Below are positions 8,757-16,361 of a stretch of DNA of 64,000 nucleotides, piece by piece. The position numbers and the translations under genes are program-made. The DNA comes from Clostridium sp. CAG:710. GTDB lineage: Bacteria > Bacillota_I > Bacilli_A > RF39 > UBA660. Position 1 is the first letter of the stretch. The number at the start of each line of letters is the position of its first letter. The notes beneath the pieces are model-generated. The model had not been told where the DNA came from, did not search any database, and saw nothing but the letters and a program-made list of their open reading frames with translations. Where the stretch lies: NCBI GenBank assembly GCA_000432595.1, contig HF996867.1, positions 76,051-140,050 of the forward strand, read 5' to 3'.

Positions 8757-9344
8757 ATGAAGTCGTTAAATTATACAAAAGCAGTTGTAATTGTTCATGG
8801 CAAGTCTGAAAAACAAATTTGTCAATATATAAAAAATAAACTTAGATTAAAAATGGAAATATATAGTGATAAAAATGGTGAAAAAGCAATACAAATAACT
8901 AGTTTAAAAAATACACTTAATAATAAGATTTTTAAATCATTTAAGAATTTTATTAAAACATATGAAGATATTAAATTAACTAATGACGAAAAAAATATAG
9001 ACGATGAATTTAAAATATTCATTATTATGGATACTGATGATTGCACTGAAAAACAAAAAAAAGATTTTATTAATAAGGAAATATTTAAGGAACATTGGGC
9101 ATATAAATATATTGTGCCTATATATAACATTCCAGAACTTGAATCAGTTTTAGAAATGGCAAAAATTCCGTTTACAAAAACAGGAGATAAAAGAAAAAAA
9201 GAATATATTAAATTATTTCCAACTGATCCAAGATATGAGAAAACTGATGAAATTCAGATTAAAGAATTACTAAATACTTTAAAAAAACAAAATAATACTA
9301 ATTTAAATGAGTTTTTAGATTTTTGTCTAAAATCATCTAATTAA
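8757..9344 (+). CDS. RloB/TOPRIM-like partner of the ATPase
   Basis: 195 residues. The N-terminus has VVIVHGKSEKQIC, matching the acidic/glycine strand-loop of RloB and DUF4276-type TOPRIM-like proteins, although the usual EGxTE glutamate is HGKSE here. FIIMDTDDC near residue 85 is the metal-binding DxD strand, and IYNIPELESVLE fits the later conserved acidic region. These proteins act as nucleases or RNA-targeting effectors with an AAA15 ATPase. It is translationally close to the ATPase gene and ends before a small membrane ORF. The replaced first acidic residue is worth noting; activity may use other acids. Alternative names: AbiLii-like, RloB-like. Confidence 0.75.
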   Translation: MKSLNYTKAVVIVHGKSEKQICQYIKNKLRLKMEIYSDKNGEKAIQITSLKNTLNNKIFKSFKNFIKTYEDIKLTNDEKNIDDEFKIFIIMDTDDCTEKQKKDFINKEIFKEHWAYKYIVPIYNIPELESVLEMAKIPFTKTGDKRKKEYIKLFPTDPRYEKTDEIQIKELLNTLKKQNNTNLNEFLDFCLKSSN

Positions 9345-9378
9345 TATACTTACAATACTTGATACTTTTACCTCAATA

Positions 9379-9543
9379 ATGACATTAATATTGCCTATTT
9401 GGATTTCAATAATTTTATTGTTAATAGTTGTTATAATTAAGTTAATGAATCAAATGGAGGAAAATATTATAAAAAATAATAGTGGTGTAAAAAACTGCGG
9501 TGTATGTAGGCAACCAAATTATTTATTATTGATGGTGTATTAA
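9379..9543 (+). CDS. Small membrane protein, 54 aa
   Basis: One strongly hydrophobic helix (about residues 2-24, rich in I, L and V) followed by a polar tail with two cysteines (NCGVCRQPN). No clear RBS. It follows the ATPase/TOPRIM pair by 35 bases on the same strand, where a small membrane toxin or anchor would fit, but its last third overlaps a strongly structured RNA (9492-9589), so the open frame could be chance. Confidence 0.35.
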   Translation: MTLILPIWISIILLLIVVIIKLMNQMEENIIKNNSGVKNCGVCRQPNYLLLMVY

Positions 9544-9589
9544 GTTTGTATAGATGCGCAGTTTGAGGTGCAAATCCTCAGCCTACACC
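9492..9589 (+). ncRNA. Candidate structured RNA with pseudoknot, tRNA-like 3' part
   Basis: Three perfect pairings: AAACTGCG (9492-9499) with CGCAGTTT (9557-9564); TGTAGGC (9505-9511) with GCCTACA (9581-9587); and a hairpin TGAGG-TGCAAAT-CCTCA (9564-9580). The first two cross, giving a pseudoknot. The hairpin has the geometry of a tRNA T-arm (5 pairs, 7-base loop) placed directly before an acceptor-like strand. I match it to no known RNA family. Confidence 0.45.
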
Positions 9590-9645
9590 TAATATTTGTT
9601 AAATAATAAAATATATGATATAATTTTAGTAGGAGGTAGATATTT

Positions 9646-10224
9646 ATGGATAATAAGTCGTCAGGAAGAGTAATGTTAGAAAGAGCAATAGAATCTGGAA
9701 AAGGAACTTTAAGATTATTTAGTGCATTTATTGAAGAAACTGTTTTAAAAGGGAAATCAATTAGTAAAATAGCAAATAGTACATATTTAGTTGCATTAAG
9801 TGAGTTAGCAAAGTCATATGCAAGTTTTGATTCTACAAGTGCTATAAATCAATTAGATAATTTCTTTGCTTTAGTTACAACTGTTTCAAGAGTTCAAAGC
9901 GGTATGCTTATGGAAGGAATAATTGATAAAGAATATAATTATACATATGGTCAAACTATTATAGAAAATTCAAAACCAATGAATAATTATCCTGGTGCAG
10001 TAGAAGATCATAATCAACAACTTTTAAGATTAAACCAACAACATGAAATAGATTTAGCATCATGTAAAAAGCAAATATATCCTGAATCATTGTTGAAATC
10101 AAAACGTGAGGCACCATTTGTTGCTAAAGATGGAGCAGAATATCCAACCATATTAGATTATGTAGCATATGTAACTAAATTACAAGAAGAGATGGAAAAG
10201 ACATCTTCTGGTCCAAAAAAATAG
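9646..10224 (+). CDS. Unknown soluble protein, 192 aa
   Basis: No family recognised. Mostly helical; the first half is a repeat-free alpha bundle (EESVLK-like helices around residues 20-100), the middle has a short acidic/proline turn (NNYPGAVEDHNQQ) and the tail is rich in K, E and S. The RBS GGAGGT and TATAAT-like box upstream (near 9614-9620) support expression from its own promoter. It lies between the defence pair with its structured RNA and the convergent relaxase gene, so it belongs to the cargo of the integrative element. The lack of membrane segments or signal peptide suggests a cytoplasmic role. Confidence 0.6.
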   Translation: MDNKSSGRVMLERAIESGKGTLRLFSAFIEETVLKGKSISKIANSTYLVALSELAKSYASFDSTSAINQLDNFFALVTTVSRVQSGMLMEGIIDKEYNYTYGQTIIENSKPMNNYPGAVEDHNQQLLRLNQQHEIDLASCKKQIYPESLLKSKREAPFVAKDGAEYPTILDYVAYVTKLQEEMEKTSSGPKK

Positions 10225-10269
10225 AAAAAGACAAAACTAGGTCATAAACTCCTAGAATTGTCTTTTTCT
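10223..10269. terminator. Bidirectional terminator
   Basis: Long nested inverted repeat: AGAAAAAGACAA with TTGTCTTTTTCT and, inside, CTAGG with CCTAG. It separates two convergent genes; the TGA stop of the relaxase lies in the loop, so read-through of that TGA would run into the hairpin. Confidence 0.85.
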
Positions 10270-11546
10270 TTTTGTATGTCTTTATCAAAATTATTAATAT
10301 TATCTTGCATAGATTTTGCTCTTTCTTTTATATCTTTACAATATTTGTCATACTTACGAAGTTTTTTAATTTTAGGTTGAATATCATTTATTTCAGCAAG
10401 TATTTTAGATTTATCTTCTTCATTTTTAACTTTATGATATTTTTTCCAAAGGCTTTCTCTTTTATCCATAAAAATTTTATATTCCTCATAATTGATTTTA
10501 GAAAAATGATTTAAGTCTTCTTCTGTTTCAATGTTATTCTTTTTCATAAATACTATTTGATTTGAATATTCATCTAATTTTGTAATTTCTTTTCTAATTG
10601 AGTATGGTAGATATTGTTTAGGATGCTTCTTTGGAAATACGCCTAATAAATAACAATAGTATAAGTATAAGCCATAAATACCTTTATGCGATTTATTAGT
10701 CTTTAAGTATTCTTCAAAAATAGACTTTTGAGGTATAGGCTTAAATACAATTTGTCTTGATAAATATAATCTTTTGCTAATACCATCTTTAGAATATTCT
10801 TTACCAAATGCTTTTTCTATTCTAACCTTATCCTCATTATCTTTATAAATAGTTATAGTGTCATTTTTAGAGTATATTTTGTATCCTAACTCTCTCATTC
10901 TTTGAACAACTTGTTTAAGTGTTACTGAATAGCTAATAACATTATCTAAATCTTCTTTTAATATTCTATAATAGTCATCACTTAATACTTTATTCTTGTA
11001 GGTGTTTTTGTAGCCTATATCTTCATCTAAAGTTGATAATCCATATTCAACACATAATGAGTCTGATATATGTCTTAACTTAGCTAGATTAGTCCTATTG
11101 TTGTTATACTTTTTACCAGTTTTAAATGAAACAGAATTCACTATGAAATGATTATGAATATGATTAGTGTTTTGATGTGTTGCTACAACCACTTCAAAGT
11201 CCTTAAACATTTCTTCTGCAAACTTTACTCCAATCTCATGAGCAATATCAGAAGTAACTTCTCCTTCTTTAAAAGATTGATAACTATGAAACGCTAATAT
11301 CCCATTTGTTTTTCCATATTCTTCTTTTGTAAAAAGCATATCTTCATAAGGATTTCTTTCAGAGCAGTTTATTGAACTAACATAACATACTTTTTCGTTT
11401 TTATAATTGTTTTCTGTATTCTCAATTTCAAGATAACTATATAAGTTTTTTCCATAATCTTTATTGATGGTTTTTTCGGGATTAATGATATAATTTATTG
11501 ACTGTTTTAAATTATTTTTAATACTCCAAATAGAAGTAGTCGCCAT
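10242..11546 (-). CDS. MOBP-type relaxase/mobilisation protein
   Basis: 434 residues. The N-terminal relaxase domain has FHSYQSFKEGEVT near residue 90, DIAHEIGVKFAEEM, and the metal-binding triad motif HQNTNHIHNHFIVNSVSF near residue 135, typical of MobA/VirD2-like nucleases that nick the transfer origin. The C-terminal half is a basic, coiled-coil-rich tail for DNA and coupling-protein contacts. A candidate oriT lies right upstream (11561-11619). Next to TnpV and a large serine recombinase it marks a mobilisable integrative element that needs a helper conjugation system. It ends in TGA inside a terminator hairpin. Confidence 0.92.
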   Translation of the reverse strand: MATTSIWSIKNNLKQSINYIINPEKTINKDYGKNLYSYLEIENTENNYKNEKVCYVSSINCSERNPYEDMLFTKEEYGKTNGILAFHSYQSFKEGEVTSDIAHEIGVKFAEEMFKDFEVVVATHQNTNHIHNHFIVNSVSFKTGKKYNNNRTNLAKLRHISDSLCVEYGLSTLDEDIGYKNTYKNKVLSDDYYRILKEDLDNVISYSVTLKQVVQRMRELGYKIYSKNDTITIYKDNEDKVRIEKAFGKEYSKDGISKRLYLSRQIVFKPIPQKSIFEEYLKTNKSHKGIYGLYLYYCYLLGVFPKKHPKQYLPYSIRKEITKLDEYSNQIVFMKKNNIETEEDLNHFSKINYEEYKIFMDKRESLWKKYHKVKNEEDKSKILAEINDIQPKIKKLRKYDKYCKDIKERAKSMQDNINNFDKDIQKEKDNSRSL

Positions 11547-11560
11547 AATTAAGGTTTAGC

Positions 11561-11619
11561 CTTTCTATATAGTGGATTTTTGGGGTGGGAGTAAAAATCC
11601 GTTGCTTGCTTATAGAAAG
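11561..11619. other. Candidate oriT (nested inverted repeats)
   Basis: Outer arms CTTTCTATA (11561-11569) and TATAGAAAG (11611-11619) enclose a perfect inner stem GGATTTTT (11574-11581) / AAAAATCC (11593-11600) with a G-rich loop. It lies between the relaxase start and tnpV, the usual oriT site in these elements. Confidence 0.5.
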
Positions 11620-11621
11620 AA

Positions 11622-11975
11622 TCAATCATAGATTAACTCTTTTAAAATAATTTCTTCAGTCATATTTCTATAATTATTCATCAATTTAACCCATTCAATT
11701 TGATTATTATCTTTACTTTTTTCAGATAGTTTGTCGTCATTTTCAATATAGTTACTCATTAAAATATTGTATCTTTTAGAGCATTCAATACTGACCGAAA
11801 GAAGATGATTTGTTAATTCATTTTTCATCAGTAATGACACATATAATCCTTTTTTATGATTTTTAATATAATCTAATCTTAAATATCCATACTTATTAAG
11901 TTGTTTATAATTCTGTTTTTTAATTGTTAAATTTGGCAATAAATAGTCACCAATTTTTGTATATTCAATATTCAT
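11622..11975 (-). CDS. tnpV: TnpV, transposon-encoded protein
   Basis: 117 residues matching the TnpV family of clostridial Tn4451/Tn4453-like and related elements: YLLPNLTIKK near residue 12, the GYLRLDYIKNHKKGLY segment, and the C-terminal NQIEWVKLMNNYRNMTEEII followed by LIYD. Its function is not established; it is carried between recombinase (tnpX) and mobilisation genes. Here it sits 18 bases after the recombinase gene and before the relaxase, the same order as in those elements. It ends in TGA. The transcript probably starts before the recombinase. Confidence 0.85.
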   Translation of the reverse strand: MNIEYTKIGDYLLPNLTIKKQNYKQLNKYGYLRLDYIKNHKKGLYVSLLMKNELTNHLLSVSIECSKRYNILMSNYIENDDKLSEKSKDNNQIEWVKLMNNYRNMTEEIILKELIYD

Positions 11976-11993
11976 AATTTTATTATTTCCTTT

Positions 11994-13814
11994 CTAATTT
12001 TCTAATAATTTATTAGTTTTATAACTTATAATTCCGTATTTATCTTTAATATCTTCTCTTAATATTGGAAAATCATTTGAATTGGTAAGTGCTACAAATC
12101 TAATAATTTTTTCATCAATTTTAGGTTGATATTCTAATATTATTTCATTAGTTTCATCATCAATTTTTTTGTACATTTCATAAAAAGAAGTTTCAAAATA
12201 TTCATTCATTTTATTTAAATATTTGTTTAATTCATCTTTTGACATTCGACTACCTTTAATTATTTCTTCATTATTATTAATCATAACGGGAACAGCTACA
12301 TCAAATATTCCAGCATCATAAAATCTTATTAACTCTTTAATAAATCCATTTTTAAAATTAATTTTCTCAAGAATTAAATTTCCTTTATCATCCTTTTTAA
12401 TTTCAATAGTATCAATAAATTTAGAAATAAATTCTTGTTTTTCTGACTTATCCATATCATTCCATTTTGATTTCAATAATGAATTTAAAGTATCAAATCT
12501 TATCATTTTTTCTCTTTCTAAATCTCTTTCAGCAAGTAATTCGTGAGGTGAGTAATTAAAAGTTTCTAAATTAATTAATTCTAGTTTTTTACCTTCTAAC
12601 TTGGCAAGTTTATCTTCAATTAGTTTATAATCTTCTTTAAAATCATCCATTTCTACAATACCTTTAATGTAGGCTTGTTTAATTCTTTCTCTTTGTTTTT
12701 CTAAACTTCTAATTTCTTTATCAATAGAATTTGTATCAATTTTACTATTCTTATCTTCTAGAATAGGTAAGAAAAATTTTTTGACAGCCATATCATATTC
12801 TAATAAATCGTAAATAAAATTCTTCAGTAATTTTTCTACATGGCTCTCGTTAAAGTTAATATGACAATGCTCACAAGTATAATACATATATTTTCTTTTA
12901 GTACCGCCAGAACCTTTACATTTCATTATCCTTCCACAATCTGGGCATTTAAGCCTTTGGAAAAAAGTATAAATTCTATCTCTAGTATAAGTTCTTTGAT
13001 TTCTTTCTTTTTGTCTTTGGCATTCTTCCCATTTGGCACGAGATATAATGGGTTCTACAACATTCATATAAACTATTGGTTCTAAGTTTTCTTGTTTGCC
13101 AATTCGTTTATATTGTTCATAATCACCCATATAAATTTTATTATCTATAATCTTTTGAATAGTAGTATCTCTCCATTTCTTTTTAGGATAAATATCATTT
13201 TCTTTAAAGTAATTAGCAATTTGCTGAAAACTTTTACCCTCTAAATACATATCAAATATTTTTTCTACATAGGGACGAGTAGCATTATCAATAATCATTG
13301 TTTTATCATCAGCACTCTTATAACCAAATGGTCTTTGACCTGGAATATGTCCTGATTTAATTGCACCATTTAATCCAAATTTTGTTCTTTCTGATACAAT
13401 TTCTATTTCTAACTGTGATAAAACTGTAAGCATTCTTACAAAGAATCTTCCATTAGCAGTAGAAGTATTAACATCATCTCTATCACATAGTAGAAAGCAA
13501 TTATATTGTTCTAAAACTGATATTAGTTCTTCCAAATCACGAACCGAACGGGTAATTCTATCTAGTTTATAAGCAACAATATAATTTATTTTTCCTTCTT
13601 TCATATCTTGTAGCATTGCTTGAAATTGAGGTCTATGTTCCATATCCTTAGCAGATATTCCAGCGTCTTTATAGACCTTATAAACTTCTAAATCTTTAAA
13701 ATTACATAATTGAAGCAATTTTTCTTCCTGTTCTCCTAAACTAAATCCTTCTCTTGCTTGATCTTCTGTTGATACACGAATATAAACTCCTGCTGTTTTC
13801 CTTTCATTATCCAT
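11994..13814 (-). CDS. Large serine recombinase (TnpX-like)
   Basis: About 606 residues. The catalytic domain starts with TAGVYIRVSTEDQAREG (Ser near residue 16), with VAYKLDRITRSVRDL and SERTKFGLNGAI. The recombinase domain (RPFGYKS near 164), a zinc ribbon (CPDCGRIMKC ... CEHC near 314-336) and a coiled coil follow. Of two close ATG codons I choose 13814, since GGAG lies ten bases ahead of it but only two bases ahead of 13823. It heads the recombinase-TnpV-relaxase run and should excise and circularise this element. It is intact, and its sequence is clearly different from the recombinase at 4942, so these are separate insertions. Confidence 0.95.
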   Translation of the reverse strand: MDNERKTAGVYIRVSTEDQAREGFSLGEQEEKLLQLCNFKDLEVYKVYKDAGISAKDMEHRPQFQAMLQDMKEGKINYIVAYKLDRITRSVRDLEELISVLEQYNCFLLCDRDDVNTSTANGRFFVRMLTVLSQLEIEIVSERTKFGLNGAIKSGHIPGQRPFGYKSADDKTMIIDNATRPYVEKIFDMYLEGKSFQQIANYFKENDIYPKKKWRDTTIQKIIDNKIYMGDYEQYKRIGKQENLEPIVYMNVVEPIISRAKWEECQRQKERNQRTYTRDRIYTFFQRLKCPDCGRIMKCKGSGGTKRKYMYYTCEHCHINFNESHVEKLLKNFIYDLLEYDMAVKKFFLPILEDKNSKIDTNSIDKEIRSLEKQRERIKQAYIKGIVEMDDFKEDYKLIEDKLAKLEGKKLELINLETFNYSPHELLAERDLEREKMIRFDTLNSLLKSKWNDMDKSEKQEFISKFIDTIEIKKDDKGNLILEKINFKNGFIKELIRFYDAGIFDVAVPVMINNNEEIIKGSRMSKDELNKYLNKMNEYFETSFYEMYKKIDDETNEIILEYQPKIDEKIIRFVALTNSNDFPILREDIKDKYGIISYKTNKLLEN

Positions 13815-13854
13815 AATTATCATTCTCCTTTCTTTTTAGGGTAGTGAAAGGCAC

Positions 13855-13884
13855 CAAAAAAGGTGTCACATAACAAGGACACCT
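13855..13884 (-). terminator. Terminator between the small ORF and the recombinase
   Basis: On the minus strand GGTGTC and GACACC pair across a ten-base loop and are followed by TTTTTT. It ends transcription coming from the small gene at 13956-14228 or from tRNA-Gly. Confidence 0.7.
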
Positions 13885-13955
13885 CTAGATTTTATTGATT
13901 ATTTGTACGACAAAAACAACCAATATTATGGGAGTATCTAAACTCTCAAATCAAT

Positions 13956-14228
13956 TTAATGCCTTGCTATGTATTCTGATAATTCAGATAATGGAACTTT
14001 ATTTTGTAAGTTTCCTAAATAAAAATATTTTTGTTCATTAAAGAACAAGTATAACTGGTTATTTATTATAACCTTATGAGGTTCAACATACGCTAGATTA
14101 GTATGTTCAACAATTCGTAAGCAACCTTCGTAGATTTTATATTTCTGCTTACTAAATTTGCAAGACCAATCGATTTTGGTTTTGAGTTCATCACTCATAT
14201 TGATTTTCTTCTTAATTATTTTAATCAT
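13956..14228 (-). CDS. Small protein of the tRNA-Gly cassette type, 90 aa
   Basis: Unknown function. Lysine-rich N-terminus, a single Cys-containing strand region and a core HTNLAYVEPHKVIINNQLYL that resembles the core of the small proteins at 6797-7063 and 56018-56330; the remaining sequence is not alike, so the relationship is tentative. The start at 14228 has AAAGGTG upstream. It follows the terminator of tRNA-Gly(TCC) by 33 bases on the same strand, so it may be expressed by read-through of the tRNA transcript. This context is repeated for the other small genes. Confidence 0.55.
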   Translation of the reverse strand: MIKIIKKKINMSDELKTKIDWSCKFSKQKYKIYEGCLRIVEHTNLAYVEPHKVIINNQLYLFFNEQKYFYLGNLQNKVPLSELSEYIARH

Positions 14229-14260
14229 ATCACATCACACCTTTCTTTGCAATAACGCAC

Positions 14261-14286
14261 AAAAAAATCAACTATTTCTAGTTGAC
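14261..14286 (-). terminator. Terminator of tRNA-Gly(TCC)
   Basis: On the minus strand TCAACTA and TAGTTGA pair across GAAA and are followed by seven T. A near-identical hairpin occurs at 56353-56378 without a tRNA. Confidence 0.85.
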
Positions 14287-14326
14287 TTAATCATTAACGT
14301 CACATTGGTGCGACGATTTTATCTTA

Positions 14327-14400
14327 TGGAGCGGACGATGGGAATCGGACCCACGTAGTTAGCTTGGAAGGCTAAGGTTCTACCATTAAACTACGTCCGC
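14327..14400 (-). tRNA. tRNA-Gly (anticodon TCC)
   Basis: Cloverleaf with acceptor GCGGACG/CGTCCGC, D-arm AGTTTAATGGTAGAACC, anticodon loop CTTCCAA, T-loop TCCGATTCC and an encoded CCA end. It marks the right boundary of the first accessory region, so it is the probable insertion anchor. Confidence 0.97.
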
Positions 14401-14529
14401 ATCAAGTAGACATTTAAAATTATAACATATATAAAATAGATGTCAATACTAAATTTTAAAAAATAACAAAAAAATTTGTTAAAAAGGTATATGTAAAATG
14501 TATTATCAAATTCTACCTACAAAGATAGT

Positions 14530-15051
14530 TTATCCCAAAATTCCATCAAATATACCGATTGATAAAATAGACATAATAATACCAGCCATTAATACACCAA
14601 TACAAGCAGCCAAGAAAGATTTCTTTTTATCCATTTCAAGCATTGCAGCAATAAGACATCCTGTCCAAGCACCAGTTCCAGGTAATGGTATACCAACAAA
14701 AAGAACTAATCCCCAAAAACCATACTTTTCAATTTGTCCCTTTTTCTGTTCTACCTTTTTATCAAGCCAAAGTACAAATTTTTTGAAACGACCTACATTA
14801 CTTGTACGCATCTTATCTATAATAGATTTAATTAACCAAAGTATAAAAGGAACAGGTAATATATTTCCGATATAACAAATTATAAAAGACACGACCGGAT
14901 TCAAGCCAAGTGCTCTAGCTGCCAGTATTCCTCCACGAAGTTCCAAAATAGGTGCCATAGAAAGTAAAAATGCAATCAACTCTCTTCCAAAAGGAATTGC
15001 CTTAATACCTCCCAAAACTCCTAATAAAAACGTTACTAATTTTTCTGTCAT
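14530..15051 (-). CDS. Small multidrug-export-family membrane protein
   Basis: 173 residues, about four or five membrane helices. It matches the putative small multidrug export family (PF06695): LLSMAPILELRGGILAARAL near residue 32, NILPVPFILWLI, and the diagnostic loop FVGIPLPGTGAWTG near residue 118, preceded by a charged helix (KKVEQKKGQIEKYG). The substrate is not known for the family. Monocistronic on the minus strand with its promoter in the 15052-15280 spacer, divergent from a DedA gene. It starts the core-chromosome part of the window. The proposed export role comes from the family name and is weakly supported. Confidence 0.88.
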   Translation of the reverse strand: MTEKLVTFLLGVLGGIKAIPFGRELIAFLLSMAPILELRGGILAARALGLNPVVSFIICYIGNILPVPFILWLIKSIIDKMRTSNVGRFKKFVLWLDKKVEQKKGQIEKYGFWGLVLFVGIPLPGTGAWTGCLIAAMLEMDKKKSFLAACIGVLMAGIIMSILSIGIFDGILG

Positions 15052-15280
15052 AATTATCCTCCACTAATTCTATTCAATTATATTAAATAAATGCACAGTC
15101 ATGTTGAAAAAAACATAACTGAAATTATCCTAATATTCCTATTTAATATAATATCATACGCAGATTAGTTTGTACATACCATTAATAATTTCACTCACGC
15201 TATATATAAATTCCATTGTTTCATGCCGTTTCATTGTATATAAAAAAAATAAAACAATATAATTTTATAGGTGATACTAT

Positions 15281-15886
15281 ATGGATCAATACGTTTTAAA
15301 CTTAATAAATAATTATGGTTACTTCGGAATGTTTTTTGGAATGGTATTAGAAGCAGTAATTATAATAATACCAAGCGAACTCATATTAGCAACAGGTGGA
15401 ATACTAGCAGGGCAGGGAATCTTTACATTCTTTGGTGCTTTTTTAACCGGCCTTTTAGGAAGCGTTTTTTGTGCAATTGTAATATATGGAATGGGTTATT
15501 ATGGCGGAAAAGGATTCGCAAAAAAATATGGAAAATATTTCTTTATGAAAGAAGAGGATTTAGATAAAACAGACACATGGTTTGAAAAATATGGATTACT
15601 AGCCGCATGCATCGGCCGAAACATCCCAATAATAAGAACATTAATTTCTCTACCAGTAGGAGTAACAAGACTTTCTTTTAAAAAATTTTTGCTTTACACA
15701 ACATTAGGAAGTATTCCATGGACATTTGTATTTGTATACTTTGGCTTTTCCCTAGGAAAAAACTGGACAATATTAACTAAAATAACTTCAAGAATGAAAG
15801 TTCCAATAAGAATACTGTTAATAATATTTGTAATAAGTTTCATATATGTAAAAGTAAAAAAAATAATAAAAAAAAGAAAATCCTAG
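15281..15886 (+). CDS. DedA-family membrane protein
   Basis: 201 residues. It has the DedA/SNARE-associated profile: an N-terminal re-entrant segment (GMFFGMVLEAVIIIIPSELI), the GIFTFFGAFLTGLLGS stretch, the conserved ACIGRNIPIIRTLISLPVG motif near residue 108 with the family arginine, and a C-terminal helix ending in KKIIKKRKS. DedA proteins are thought to flip phospholipids or undecaprenyl phosphate and to support envelope integrity. The start has GGTGATACTAT upstream. It overlaps the convergent NUDIX gene by four bases, and no terminator separates them. Confidence 0.92.
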   Translation: MDQYVLNLINNYGYFGMFFGMVLEAVIIIIPSELILATGGILAGQGIFTFFGAFLTGLLGSVFCAIVIYGMGYYGGKGFAKKYGKYFFMKEEDLDKTDTWFEKYGLLAACIGRNIPIIRTLISLPVGVTRLSFKKFLLYTTLGSIPWTFVFVYFGFSLGKNWTILTKITSRMKVPIRILLIIFVISFIYVKVKKIIKKRKS

Positions 15887-16329
15887 TCAATATAGAATTT
15901 TCCACTTAAATAACACTCGATAGTTTTTTTACTTGCAGAAAATATATTAGTTGGAATTCTATCCTTATCAAACCATTTCCAAGCAACGATTTCACCCGGC
16001 TCCATAACCTTTGCCTCACCAACAAAATCTCTTGATAGCATTCCAACAGAAACATAATGTGCAAATTGATTCATATCAGTTTGAACGCAAAAAACCTCTA
16101 AACTTCCAACATCAATATCAGCCTCTTCCTTTACTTCACGCCTACCAGCTTCATAAAAAGTTTCACCATATTCAATGTTACCACCAGGGAGGCTCCAAGA
16201 ACCTTCTTCATGCATTTCACTATCCGCAGTCAATGAATTATCACTTCGCTTACCCATAAGTATTTGATTTTTATCATTTATTAATATAACGCCACAACCA
16301 GCGCCAATAACTCTGTCTTTACCCATCAT
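15883..16329 (-). CDS. NUDIX hydrolase
   Basis: 148 residues. The Nudix box is GGNIEYGETFYEAGRREVKEEADI near residue 49 (written here as GGNIEYGET then REVKEEADI), complete in catalytic acids. The flanks GRRDN-like GKRSDNSL and EGSWSLPGG fit an ADP-ribose/dNTP class enzyme such as ADP-ribose pyrophosphatase or a MutT-like housekeeping enzyme; the substrate cannot be set from sequence. It is in tail-to-tail contact with the DedA gene and 32 bases from the oxidoreductase gene upstream on the same strand, so it may be cotranscribed with that gene. Confidence 0.9.
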   Translation of the reverse strand: MMGKDRVIGAGCGVILINDKNQILMGKRSDNSLTADSEMHEEGSWSLPGGNIEYGETFYEAGRREVKEEADIDVGSLEVFCVQTDMNQFAHYVSVGMLSRDFVGEAKVMEPGEIVAWKWFDKDRIPTNIFSASKKTIECYLSGKFYID

Positions 16330-16361
16330 AAATCCTCCATAAGAAGATTATAATATTATTA

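Noticed and set aside
9492..9589. HDV-like self-cleaving ribozyme
   Set aside because: The strand order fits, but the first base of helix P1 is not G and the catalytic C with its joining segment between the hairpin and the last strand is missing.
9505..9590. Complete tRNA gene
   Set aside because: Acceptor and T-arm fit, but no D-arm or anticodon arm can be drawn and no CCA follows.
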